Shown here: piece by piece, positions 50,734 through 58,032 of the stretch
Layout: the number at the start of each line of letters is the position of its first letter
Position numbering within the stretch: position 1 is the stretch's first letter
From: JAVWJP01 sp036638975
GTDB taxonomy: Bacteria; Bacillota; Clostridia; Oscillospirales; Ruminococcaceae
Length of the DNA: 64,000 bases
Assembly (NCBI GenBank): GCA_036638975.1
Contig: JAVWJP010000010.1
Coordinates: 4,899-68,898, forward strand
Reading direction: 5' to 3'
Notes under the pieces: generated by a model
Databases searched by the model: none
Told to the model about the DNA's origin: nothing
Seen by the model: only the letters and a program-made list of their open reading frames with translations
Program-made: the position numbers and the translations under genes

Positions 50734-51897
50734 TTATCCATCAATGCGGCGGTATCTTTTGCCGGACTGCGCAGACACTATCCCTATTATTTCAAGTTCT
50801 GTAAGCGCTGTCAATACCTCTCTTATGGGCATTTGCAATTTTTCAGATATTTCTTCCATTTGGACAGGTACTTCTCCCAGTGCACCGCACACCTGCGCCG
50901 CTTGCTGCGAAAGCCCTTCCGGCACAGGTAATGGCTTTTTTATAGGTAGCTGTACCTGCTGCAAGGTTGCTTTTTCATATACAGGTTTTTGCTTATCTTC
51001 TGCATTTTCAAGGTTTTCCAGTCTTAAATTTTTGGCAAAGCGAAAACGATATTCCTCTAAAACGTCCATACCGCAGCTTACGGGTATTGCCCCTTGTCTT
51101 AAAAGCTTAAAGGTTCCGCGCGCTTCGGTGGTAAATATATCATTTGGCACTGCAAAAACGTCCTTACCCTGCTCCAGTGCAACATTGGCGGTTATAAGCG
51201 AGCCGCTGTATTCACCTGCTTCTACCACCACAACACCCATAGAAAGCCCTGATATTATACGGTTGCGCACAGGGAAATTGCGCGACAATGGCGGTGTTCC
51301 CGGCGCAAATTCTGTAACAACAGCACCATTTTTAGAAATAAGCTCTCGCAAGGTTTTGTTTTGCATCGGGTATGTTTTATCTATACCGCAGCCCAAAACC
51401 GCAACTGTATGCATACCGCATTTTACTGCTGCTGTGTGACAAACGGTGTCTATTCCCTTTGCCATTCCGCTTACTATTATTGCACCGGCCGAAGAAAGCT
51501 CTGTGGCAATTTTATTTGCGGCGGCATAACCATAGTTTGAATATTCACGCGCACCTACCATTGCAATTGTAAGCTCTGTGTCTATATCTCCAAGCTCTCC
51601 GTCAACATAAAGTACAACAGGCTGTGCAAAAATATTTCTAAGCCTGTCCGGGTAGCGTTCATCATCGGGTGTTAAAATATCAATACCACATTTTTCCATA
51701 TTGTCGACAATACGTTTTGCATCATCTAGCTTTACACTATGTAAACGTTCGCGCAGTGCATTTGTAAGCTGCACCTCACAACCGCCGTCCAAAAGGTGCG
51801 CAAGGTCATCACACGAACGAATAATTTCGTCCGTTTTTGCATCGGCACTGCCGAATGCCATACCAAGCCACACCCAATATTCTATAGCCGACGGCAT
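50734..51897 (-). CDS. dprA: DNA-processing protein DprA (Smf)
   Basis: A 387-residue protein that protects incoming single-stranded DNA and loads RecA during transformation. The Rossmann-type domain has MVGAREYSNYGYAAANKIA, IVSGMAKGIDTVCH and VVVEAGEYSGSLITA. A C-terminal winged-helix (DML1-like) ends at KRYRRIDG. It lies upstream of topA, the common Firmicute order. With the type IV pilus operon it is consistent with a capacity for DNA uptake, but no comEC or comEA is in the window. Confidence 0.95.
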   Translation of the reverse strand: MPSAIEYWVWLGMAFGSADAKTDEIIRSCDDLAHLLDGGCEVQLTNALRERLHSVKLDDAKRIVDNMEKCGIDILTPDDERYPDRLRNIFAQPVVLYVDGELGDIDTELTIAMVGAREYSNYGYAAANKIATELSSAGAIIVSGMAKGIDTVCHTAAVKCGMHTVAVLGCGIDKTYPMQNKTLRELISKNGAVVTEFAPGTPPLSRNFPVRNRIISGLSMGVVVVEAGEYSGSLITANVALEQGKDVFAVPNDIFTTEARGTFKLLRQGAIPVSCGMDVLEEYRFRFAKNLRLENLENAEDKQKPVYEKATLQQVQLPIKKPLPVPEGLSQQAAQVCGALGEVPVQMEEISEKLQMPIREVLTALTELEIIGIVSAQSGKRYRRIDG

Positions 51898-51925
51898 AAA
51901 AGCACCCCTCGCTGTATTATTTATA

Positions 51926-52708
51926 TTACTTTGACATTTCCCAAAGAATTATTGAAGCGGCAATAGCGGCATTAAGCGACTCCGCCCCGCCCTTCATATC
52001 AATTATCAGGCTTTTTGAGCAAGCATCTATAACACACTGCGAAAGCCCGTTTCCCTCGTTGCCTATTGCAACTATGGCACTGCCGGCAAAGCTGCAAGCC
52101 CGCAGCGACACAGCTTTTTCGTTAAGTGTAGCTGCAAAAGTGGCATGAGTTTTATTGCAGCTATGCAAAAGCCCTGCAAGGTTTTTTGTGCGGCATATTT
52201 TAACTCTAAAAGCGCTGCCCATAGTAGACCGCAGTACCTTTGGAGAAAAAATATCGGGGCACTCTGCTGTAAGAATAATTCCATCTGCGCCTAAGGCATC
52301 GGCTGTCCTTATGACAGTACCAAGGTTGCCCGGGTCTTGCAATGCCTCAAGTGCTATGTAATGCCCTTGTGGTAAATCATCTTCTAAAAGCTCGCTTTGC
52401 GGTGTTGCACACACAGCAAAAACGCCTTGCGGCGTAACTGTTTCGGCAAGCTTTGATGAAATATCATCGGTTATTTCTGTAACTGCTTCGGCGTTTTGGC
52501 AAAGCAATAAAATCTCTTTTTTGTACTTTTCAAGCGCCGCTGCCGTACAATAAAGCTCTGTTATTCTTATACCTGCGGCAAGAGCCTCGGTGCAAAGCTT
52601 TATGCCCTCTGCAACAAAAAAGCCGCTTTCATCACGCGCTTTTTTGCTGCTTATAAGGCGCACAACGCGTTTTATATTTTGGTTTTCTCTCGCCGTTATT
52701 TTCTCCAT
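51926..52708 (-). CDS. TrmH/SpoU-family RNA 2'-O-methyltransferase
   Basis: A 260-residue SPOUT methyltransferase. An N-terminal substrate-binding domain is followed by the trefoil-knot domain with ALEALQDPGNLGTVIRTADALG, IVAIGNEGNGLSQCVID and SLNAAIAASIILWE. These are SpoU motifs 1-3. Its target (rRNA or tRNA) cannot be told. Positioned between infC-rpmI-rplT and dprA, common for the YsgA-like members. Start follows GGGGGT. Confidence 0.93.
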   Translation of the reverse strand: MEKITARENQNIKRVVRLISSKKARDESGFFVAEGIKLCTEALAAGIRITELYCTAAALEKYKKEILLLCQNAEAVTEITDDISSKLAETVTPQGVFAVCATPQSELLEDDLPQGHYIALEALQDPGNLGTVIRTADALGADGIILTAECPDIFSPKVLRSTMGSAFRVKICRTKNLAGLLHSCNKTHATFAATLNEKAVSLRACSFAGSAIVAIGNEGNGLSQCVIDACSKSLIIDMKGGAESLNAAIAASIILWEMSK

Positions 52709-52734
52709 AATCTACCCCCATAAATTCAAAATGC

Positions 52735-52759
52735 GCCCGTGCTATTACAAAACACGGGC
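52735..52759 (-). terminator. Terminator after rplT
   Basis: GCCCGTG (52735-52741) and CACGGGC (52753-52759) form a GC-rich stem, followed on the minus strand by GCATTTTGAATTT. The T-run is weak, so partial read-through into the methyltransferase gene is likely. Confidence 0.6.
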
Positions 52760-52771
52760 GACAAGAGCGCT

Positions 52772-53125
52772 TTACAGGGCGGCTTTTGCTTTTTCGGTAA
52801 GTGCTGTGAAAGCAGCCGCATCGGCTATCGCTATTTCAGAAAGCATTTTTCTGTTGAGTGTAACGTCTGCTTTTTTAAGACCGTTCATAAATGTTGAATA
52901 GTTCATTCCATTCATTTTACAGCCGGCAGAAATTCTGGTTATCCAAAGGCTGCGGAAGCTTCTCTTTTTTTGTTTTCTTCCCGCAAACGCATAATTGCCT
53001 GATTTCATTACAGCCTGTTTTGCCATTTTAAAATGTGTACTTTTACTGCCAAAATAGCCCTTTGCAAGTCTTAAAGTCTTTTTTCTTCTCTTGCGGGTCA
53101 TCATAGCGCCTTTTACACGAGCCAT
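52772..53125 (-). CDS. rplT: Ribosomal protein bL20
   Basis: A 117-residue basic protein: MARVKGAMMTRKRRKKTL, then LAKGYFGSKSTHFKMAKQAV and RKRSFRSLWITRI-type segments. It organises 23S rRNA early in assembly and in Firmicutes represses its own operon through the infC leader. Last of infC-rpmI-rplT. Length is standard. Confidence 0.98.
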   Translation of the reverse strand: MARVKGAMMTRKRRKKTLRLAKGYFGSKSTHFKMAKQAVMKSGNYAFAGRKQKKRSFRSLWITRISAGCKMNGMNYSTFMNGLKKADVTLNRKMLSEIAIADAAAFTALTEKAKAAL

Positions 53126-53186
53126 ATCTATATACCTCCCGTTTTCGGTTTCTTTAAATTTTTAATTTTGTATACAAAGGTTTACA

Positions 53187-53390
53187 TTAGCTATATGGTA
53201 ACAGCAGTTTAATAGCCTTAACGTTTGTATGGTCAAGGTAAGTTGCTTTACGCAGCGCTCTTTTGCGCTTGGTGTCTTTGCCGTGCCCATTTAGCAGATG
53301 GCTTTTGTAGGCGTGTGCACGTTTGATTTTGCCGGTAGCAGAGGTTCTGAAACGTTTTTTTGCACCGGTATGTGTTTTTAACTTAGGCAT
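53187..53390 (-). CDS. rpmI: Ribosomal protein bL35
   Basis: A 67-residue basic protein: MPKLKTHTGAKKRFRTSATG, AHAYKSHLLNGHGKDTKRKR, and C-terminal TNVKAIKLLLPY. All are diagnostic of bL35. Lies 24 bases after infC and 61 bases before rplT. Confidence 0.98.
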   Translation of the reverse strand: MPKLKTHTGAKKRFRTSATGKIKRAHAYKSHLLNGHGKDTKRKRALRKATYLDHTNVKAIKLLLPYS

Positions 53391-53414
53391 AAATTTATAT
53401 CCTCCCTTTAAGAT

Positions 53415-53933
53415 TTACTTTGAGATTTTGGATGTGATGAACATGACCATACTGCGGCCTTCCATCTTAGGTAGCTTATCAACAGTCCCCACTTCGGCAC
53501 AAGCCTCGGCAAATTTTTTCATTTGGCCTTCACCTAAATGCGCATGAGCCATTTCGCGTCCCCTAAAACGAATAGCAACCTTGACTTTGTCACCGGCACG
53601 CAAAAATTTTAATGCGTTATTAAGCTTTGTTTCAAAGTCGTGTACGTCAATATTAAGGGAGATACGCACCTCTTTTGTGTCTATGACCTTCTGATTTTTT
53701 CTTGCCTCTTTTTCACGTTTTGCATTTTCAAAACGGAACTTACCGTAATCCATAATGCGGCATACCGGCGGCGTTGCCTGAGGAGCAATCTTTACTAAAT
53801 CTAAGTTTTTATCAAGTGCCATGTTAAGAGCATCTTTGGTCTGCAATACACCTAATTGCTCGCCCTCTGCCCCTATGACTCTGATTTCCTTATCGCGAAT
53901 CTCCTCATTGATAAGTAGTTCCTTGTTGCTAAT
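53415..53933 (-). CDS. infC: Translation initiation factor IF-3, probable AUU start
   Basis: A 172-residue factor that binds the 30S subunit and checks start codons. N-domain with LLINEEIRDKEIRVIGAEGEQLG, linker, C-domain with KVAIRFRGREMAHAHLGEGQM. I place the start at ATT 53933, reading (M)SNKELLINEE, because GGAGGTG stands six bases upstream and homologues begin here. IF-3 genes use AUU in many bacteria for self-regulation. The ATG at 53948 would place its own SD inside the gene, with no SD before it. Head of the infC-rpmI-rplT operon. Confidence 0.92.
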   Translation of the reverse strand: MSNKELLINEEIRDKEIRVIGAEGEQLGVLQTKDALNMALDKNLDLVKIAPQATPPVCRIMDYGKFRFENAKREKEARKNQKVIDTKEVRISLNIDVHDFETKLNNALKFLRAGDKVKVAIRFRGREMAHAHLGEGQMKKFAEACAEVGTVDKLPKMEGRSMVMFITSKISK

Positions 53934-53960
53934 GTTAAGCACCTCCATAAAGCTCTTTTT

Positions 53961-53996
53961 AAAATAAACAAAGCGCAGACAAAATATCGTCCGCGC
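53961..53996 (-). terminator. Attenuator hairpin in the infC leader (L20-leader-like)
   Basis: On the minus strand GCGCGGAC (53996-53989) and GTCTGCGC (53980-53973) form a stem followed by TTTGTTTATTTT, a terminator placed 30 bases before infC. Upstream, CTCACC/GGTGAG, CAATAC/GTATTG and CCCG-ttg-CGGG pairings fill the leader. In Firmicutes the L20 leader in this position lets bL20 cause premature termination. The match is by architecture. Confidence 0.65.
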
Positions 53997-54102
53997 ACCG
54001 CAATACTCACCGCCCCCGCAACGGGAACGACTAAATGTATTGACCATGTACACAAAATGCGCACAGGTGAGAACGATGTTGTTCTACTTTGTTTTCTATA
54101 AT

Positions 54103-54131
54103 AGTTTACCAAAAACCGCCGTGTTTGTCAA
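54103..54131 (-). promoter_or_regulatory. infC operon promoter
   Basis: On the minus strand perfect TTGACA (54131-54126), 17 bases, TAAACT (54108-54103); TATTAT overlaps just downstream. It leaves a leader of about 160 bases before infC. Confidence 0.65.
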
Positions 54132-54277
54132 GCATATTTTTTTATAAAATAATGTGGTATATAAGCCTAAATTTTTTGAATGAATTTTCCAAGTATTTAT
54201 TGCGCTTTGATGCCTATAATAATATCACAAACGCAACTGCAACCATTCTTCAAAAATTTTAAGGAGTGTATTTATTT

Positions 54278-54466
54278 ATGGCAAGTAAACCGGTTGTTCC
54301 TATGGCAAAAGAAGCTCTTAGCAAGTTTAAGATGGAAGCCGCAAATGAAGTTGGCGTAAACCTTAAACAGGGCTATAACGGCGACCTTACCTCTAAGCAA
54401 GCGGGGTCTGTAGGCGGACAGATGGTAAAAAAGATGATAGAGGCATATGAAAACTCTATGAAATAA
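54278..54466 (+). CDS. Alpha/beta-type small acid-soluble spore protein
   Basis: A 62-residue protein starting MASKPVVPMAKEAL, with AAGGAGTG ten bases before ATG 54278. It contains KMEAANEVGVNL, where the germination protease GPR cuts after Glu, and GDLTSKQAGSVGGQMVKKMIEA, the conserved DNA-binding half. These proteins coat forespore DNA and protect it from UV and heat. A single gene on the plus strand with its own terminator. I could not fix a sigma-G promoter. Confidence 0.95.
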   Translation: MASKPVVPMAKEALSKFKMEAANEVGVNLKQGYNGDLTSKQAGSVGGQMVKKMIEAYENSMK

Positions 54467-54526
54467 GTGCCTAGTAAGTGGTATTTTGCCACAGCATGGC
54501 AGTTATATTAGCAAACAAGAGCAGAG

Positions 54527-54562
54527 GCGGTTAAGCTGATTTACCGCCCTTGCTCTTTACTT
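54527..54562 (+). terminator. Terminator after the SASP gene
   Basis: AAGAGCA-n2-GGCGGT and ACCGCC-n3-TGCTCTT form a two-part stem, followed by TACTTTTT. Confidence 0.8.
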
Positions 54563-54566
54563 TTTG

Positions 54567-54696
54567 CTAGTTTTTTAACCAATGTATAAATTCGTGCATA
54601 AAGCCACTGCCCGCTTTGTGGCTTACTTCTATGCCTATATTATTTGAAATGCCGCTTTTAGCTTTGGCAAGGCTAGCCTTGCTCAAAGGCCGCGGC
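54567..54696 (-). other. Possible frame-shifted 3' extension of the DivIVA-like gene
   Basis: Beyond the TGA at 54697-54699 the alternative frame stays open for 130 bases to TAG at 54567, encoding roughly GEPRPLSKASLAKAK, a Gly/Ile segment and HEFIHWLKN. A loss of one T from the 7-T run at 54702-54708 would join both parts. It could be an assembly error, transcript slippage or a true truncation. It is not convincing as an independent gene because it lacks its own start signal. Confidence 0.35.
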
Positions 54697-55635
54697 TCAC
54701 CAAAAAAACTCGCGGGGCTTGACCGCCGCTTTTTCTTCTGTATGCTTATCCTGCACAGCTTCGGCAGCTTCCGCAGGCTGCTCTGCTTCTGTAAAGTCTT
54801 GCTGCAAAGCTGCGCCTTGCGGCCTACGGCTTGGGCTGAAAAAATCTTCCGGCTCATCACTGTCATCAAAAAAATTTACAACTTTAGCATCATTTTCGCA
54901 TTCAAAAATATCATCGTTTGTTTTTATTGTATTAAATACTTCGCTTACATCGTCGTCTACCTTAACGCCTGTACTTTTCATAGCACTGTCTAAGGTGTCA
55001 AGCGAGCTGTCAATACCGTCAAGACGTTTCTCTAGCTCTGCCATAGACTGCTGCAAGGTTGTGCGAAGCATGGTAATATCACCTTTAAATGTGCGTATTT
55101 CGCCGGCGAGATTATGTATGCTTTCTATTGTAGTAGCGGTAAGACGGCTTGCCTTGCTCTCGGCAGCTTTAACAATAGCTGCTGCACTTTTTTGTGCTTC
55201 TATGATAGCTTCGCCTATTTGTGCCATACTGTCGTCGTATTTTCTTCCCTTATATTCCAGCGACTCTGCACGAAGAAGAAGCTGACGGCATTTTTCTTGC
55301 TGTATTTTTATTTCACGGTCTTTATCCTCTATAAGGTGCTGTTGGCGCTCTAGCTCTGCATTAAGTTCTTTTATGGTTTCTGCTGCATCGGAGCTGCTTT
55401 TGCTGTTTTTCCCTGTTTCTTCCTGTAGTGTATCGCGCAGGGTTTGCAGCTCGGAGCCAAGCTGAGTTATTGTTCCTGTAAAACCATCATTATTGGATTG
55501 TAAATCTGCAATCTTTGCATTAAGCTCTTGCACCGAGCTTTCGTTTTGTTCACACAGCTCATCAATATATCTGAGTACAGATTTTTTATTGAAGCCACAG
55601 AACATATTAGTACTAAAAGTAACCTGCCGTTCCAA
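54697..55635 (-). CDS. DivIVA-like coiled-coil protein, possibly frameshifted at its 3' end
   Basis: A 312-residue protein. The N-terminal FCGFNKKSVLRYIDEL is the DivIVA-type membrane-curvature module. It is followed by coiled coil (about 25-230) and an acidic, Pro/Glu-rich tail ending in REFFW. It starts at TTG 55635, eight bases after GGGGGG. Just before the stop is a run of seven T. In the next frame translation would continue without stop to 54567, adding about 44 residues (GEPRPLSKASLAKAK... to HWLKN). It probably helps place division or cell-wall enzymes. Follows corA by 25 bases. Confidence 0.8.
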   Translation of the reverse strand: MERQVTFSTNMFCGFNKKSVLRYIDELCEQNESSVQELNAKIADLQSNNDGFTGTITQLGSELQTLRDTLQEETGKNSKSSSDAAETIKELNAELERQQHLIEDKDREIKIQQEKCRQLLLRAESLEYKGRKYDDSMAQIGEAIIEAQKSAAAIVKAAESKASRLTATTIESIHNLAGEIRTFKGDITMLRTTLQQSMAELEKRLDGIDSSLDTLDSAMKSTGVKVDDDVSEVFNTIKTNDDIFECENDAKVVNFFDDSDEPEDFFSPSRRPQGAALQQDFTEAEQPAEAAEAVQDKHTEEKAAVKPREFFW

Positions 55636-55660
55636 GTCTTGTTCCCCCCAATATAAATAT

Positions 55661-56590
55661 TTAATCGAACATCTGGTTTTTTACAAGTATTATAGCAACT
55701 ATTATAATAAGCACTGCCGATAGCGCTGCCGGAAACCAAAAATATGGCATTGGCAAGCCGCTTACATTCATGCCGTAGAAGCCCGAAACCATAGTGGGAA
55801 TTGCCATTAAAATAGTTATAGAGGTAAGAACCTTCATAACAATATTAAGATTGTTTGAAATGACAGAAGCAAAAGCGTCCATTGTTCCCGAAAGTATGCT
55901 GGAATAAATATTACACATCTCAATAGCCTGCTTTGTTTCAATGAGGACATCTTCTAAAAGGTCTTGGTCATCATCATAAAGCTTTATAATACGCCCTCGC
56001 AAAATTTTCTCCATTGTCATTTCGTTTGCCTTTAAAGATGTAGAAAAATAGACGAGAGATTTTTCAAGACCTAAAAGCTGAATAAGCTCTTTATTCTTCA
56101 TAGATTTATGAAGCTGATGCTCCATACGCATAGAAAGTTTATCTATCTGCTTTAAAAACTGCAAATATCGTGTGGCAATGCGAAGTAAAAAAGTAAAAAG
56201 AAAAGTGTTTTTACGAGCAGTTTGTACATTTTTTACCATTCCCTCGGCAAATTCGCTTATAAGTGGGTTGTTTTTTAAGGCAATTGTCACAATCTGCCGC
56301 GGCAACATTACGATACCTATAGGCATTGTAGTATAAAGTATTGTATTTTCTTCTTGTTTTTCTGCAAGCGGCAAATCGACTATAAGAAGCGTTTGCTGTT
56401 CTTCACATTCTATACGAGAGGTTTCTTCTTCATCTAGCGATGATTTTACAAAGTCTTGATCTATACCAAGGCGTTGAGTAAGAAAAGTTACTTCGCTTTG
56501 GGTAGGACATACCGCGCTTACCCAACAGTCGTCCTCCATAGTATCTATATTGACAATGCGGTTTTCTACGGTTTTATAGTAATTTATCAT
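55661..56590 (-). CDS. corA: CorA-family magnesium transporter
   Basis: A 309-residue pentameric channel-type transporter for Mg2+ (or Co2+/Ni2+). A large cytoplasmic domain precedes two C-terminal membrane helices. The first ends in the selectivity motif GFYGMN, followed by the loop VSGLPMP. Acidic residues in DQDFVKSSLDEEETSR and LYDDDQDLLEDV could form regulatory metal sites. The start at 56590 (MINYYKTV) uses a GGGG ribosome site that is paired in a hairpin with the end of the leader ORF upstream. Own promoter at 56760-56787. Confidence 0.93.
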   Translation of the reverse strand: MINYYKTVENRIVNIDTMEDDCWVSAVCPTQSEVTFLTQRLGIDQDFVKSSLDEEETSRIECEEQQTLLIVDLPLAEKQEENTILYTTMPIGIVMLPRQIVTIALKNNPLISEFAEGMVKNVQTARKNTFLFTFLLRIATRYLQFLKQIDKLSMRMEHQLHKSMKNKELIQLLGLEKSLVYFSTSLKANEMTMEKILRGRIIKLYDDDQDLLEDVLIETKQAIEMCNIYSSILSGTMDAFASVISNNLNIVMKVLTSITILMAIPTMVSGFYGMNVSGLPMPYFWFPAALSAVLIIIVAIILVKNQMFD

Positions 56591-56593
56591 TCT

Positions 56594-56612
56594 TATCCCC
56601 ATTTCTATGGGG
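56594..56612 (-). promoter_or_regulatory. Hairpin masking the corA ribosome site
   Basis: On the minus strand CCCCAT and ATGGGG form a six-pair stem with an AGAA loop. The first arm contains the last sense codon and start of the stop codon of the leader ORF; the second contains the GGGG ribosome site of corA. A ribosome finishing the leader would open it. Codons 4-8 of the leader (GAC CCC AGC CCC) offer a second CCCC that could pair with the same GGGG. Confidence 0.6.
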
Positions 56613-56694
56613 CAGACACTGCTGACGCTGCGGCTGCCAAATATTTCTTTTTTAAATAACCAATTTTAACCTTGGGGCTGGGGTCTGGCTTCAC
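56605..56694 (-). CDS. 29-codon leader ORF upstream of corA, MgtL-like
   Basis: GTG start at 56694 placed seven bases after GGAGG, then 29 codons to TAG at 56605. The peptide begins MKPDPSPKVK, continues with a Lys/Tyr-rich middle (GYLKKKYL) and ends in AAAASAVSAP. The first seven residues parallel the MgtL leader peptide of enterobacteria (MEPDPTP), in which acidic/proline residues destabilise the translating ribosome at low Mg2+ and so switch on mgtA. Here the next gene is a Mg2+ transporter 14 bases downstream. The stop codon lies in a hairpin with the corA ribosome site. Existence of the ORF is seen; the sensing role is inference. Confidence 0.65.
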   Translation of the reverse strand: MKPDPSPKVKIGYLKKKYLAAAASAVSAP

Positions 56695-56759
56695 AACGTC
56701 ACCTCCACTGATTATAATTTAAAATTGAACCATACATGACGCAAAACGTCACATTATTT

Positions 56760-56787
56760 ATTATAACACAAAATCGGCTGTTTGCAA
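56760..56787 (-). promoter_or_regulatory. corA leader promoter
   Basis: On the minus strand TTGCAA (56787-56782), 16 bases, perfect TATAAT (56765-56760). The resulting leader of about 160 bases holds the 29-codon ORF and several alternative pairings. Confidence 0.7.
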
Positions 56788-56794
56788 GCGACTG

Positions 56795-58024
56795 TTATAG
56801 CTCTTTTTGCTTACGTAAAATACTGCCCTGCGGGTAGGCTTTCTCTGACGGTATTTTTAAATGCTGCATTGAGTGGCAGGCATTTTCTACAGGCTCATTT
56901 TGCTCTGTAAATATTTCTTTAGCAATAAATGGCATAAATCTGCCCTTTGGCACTAAAATTTCTAAAGCATCATTTGGGTAAAAACGGTTTCTCTGTGTAA
57001 CATAAAGAACTCCGTCGCTCCAATAATCAACAGTTGCAACGATATCGTAGCTGCGCACATACCCGCCGTCCTTATAGCATTGACCATTTTGCGGTCTGCC
57101 GTAAAAAAAGCCCGTTGAATATTCCCTATGGCTTACCTTGCACGTTTCATCGTCTATCCACTGCGGCAATACAAAGCCCTGCGGGTCTTTTAAATATTCG
57201 TCTACCGCATTGCGGTAAGCATTTGTTATAACGGCTACATAATAAGCAGACTTTGCCCTGCCCTCTATTTTTAAGCTATTCACACCCACCGCGGCAAGCT
57301 TATCTATATCACGTATCATAGAAAGGTCTTTTGCATTAAGAATATATGAGCCCCGCTCGTCTTCGTACACAGGGTAATACTCATTCGGACGTTTTTCTTC
57401 TACTAAGTGATATCCCCACCGGCATGGTTGAGCACATTCCCCACGGTTTGCGTCGCGCCCTGTCATATAATGAGAAAGCAAACATCTGCCGGAAAAAGAC
57501 ATACACATAGCACCGTGTACAAAGCATTCAAGCTCCAGCTCGGGAGGGGCTTTGTCGCGTATTCTTGCTATATCGTCAAGCGATAGCTCACGTGCCAAAA
57601 CAATGCGCTTTGCACCCATTTTATAAAGCTCACAGGCTGTAATATAATTTACTATTCCTACCTGTGTTGACATATGCACCTCTAGCTGAGGCACAACGCG
57701 GCGCGCAGTCATAAAAACGCCCATATCTGCAATAATAAGCGCATCAACACCGCATTTAGCCGCTGTTTTAAGTGTTTCCTCCAAGCGGTCCGCTTCATCA
57801 TTAGTGGGCACAGTGTTGCAGGTAAGGTAAACCTTTACACCATTTTGGTGTGCAAAAACTACCGCCTCACAAAGCTCATCATCTGTAAAATTAAGCGGAG
57901 AAGCCCTCATTCCAAGCTCCTTGCCGCCAAGATATACTGCATCGGCACCAAAAAGCACAGCCGCTCTCAGCCGTTCCATATCTCCCGCAGGCGAAAGCAC
58001 CTCGGGGCGTATAATATTTGACAT
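56795..58024 (-). CDS. Peptidase U32 family protein
   Basis: A 409-residue protein with PEVLSPAGDMERLRAAVLFGADAVYLGG at the N-terminus and the U32 signature around ECFVHGAMCMSFSGRCLLSHY. The cysteines in GRCLLSHYMTGRDANRGECAQPC form the expected iron-sulphur or metal site. Related proteins hydroxylate tRNA (TrhP/RlhA group) or act in collagen-like peptide breakdown. The tRNA or rRNA modification role is now favoured for this subgroup, from memory. It follows mltG by eight bases, a usual pairing in Firmicutes. Confidence 0.93.
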   Translation of the reverse strand: MSNIIRPEVLSPAGDMERLRAAVLFGADAVYLGGKELGMRASPLNFTDDELCEAVVFAHQNGVKVYLTCNTVPTNDEADRLEETLKTAAKCGVDALIIADMGVFMTARRVVPQLEVHMSTQVGIVNYITACELYKMGAKRIVLARELSLDDIARIRDKAPPELELECFVHGAMCMSFSGRCLLSHYMTGRDANRGECAQPCRWGYHLVEEKRPNEYYPVYEDERGSYILNAKDLSMIRDIDKLAAVGVNSLKIEGRAKSAYYVAVITNAYRNAVDEYLKDPQGFVLPQWIDDETCKVSHREYSTGFFYGRPQNGQCYKDGGYVRSYDIVATVDYWSDGVLYVTQRNRFYPNDALEILVPKGRFMPFIAKEIFTEQNEPVENACHSMQHLKIPSEKAYPQGSILRKQKEL

Positions 58025-58032
58025 TTTTTCTC

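Noticed and set aside
56595..56760. Mg2+ M-box riboswitch upstream of corA
   Set aside because: The conserved M-box core segments were looked for and not found; the leader is too short and contains a well-formed ORF instead.
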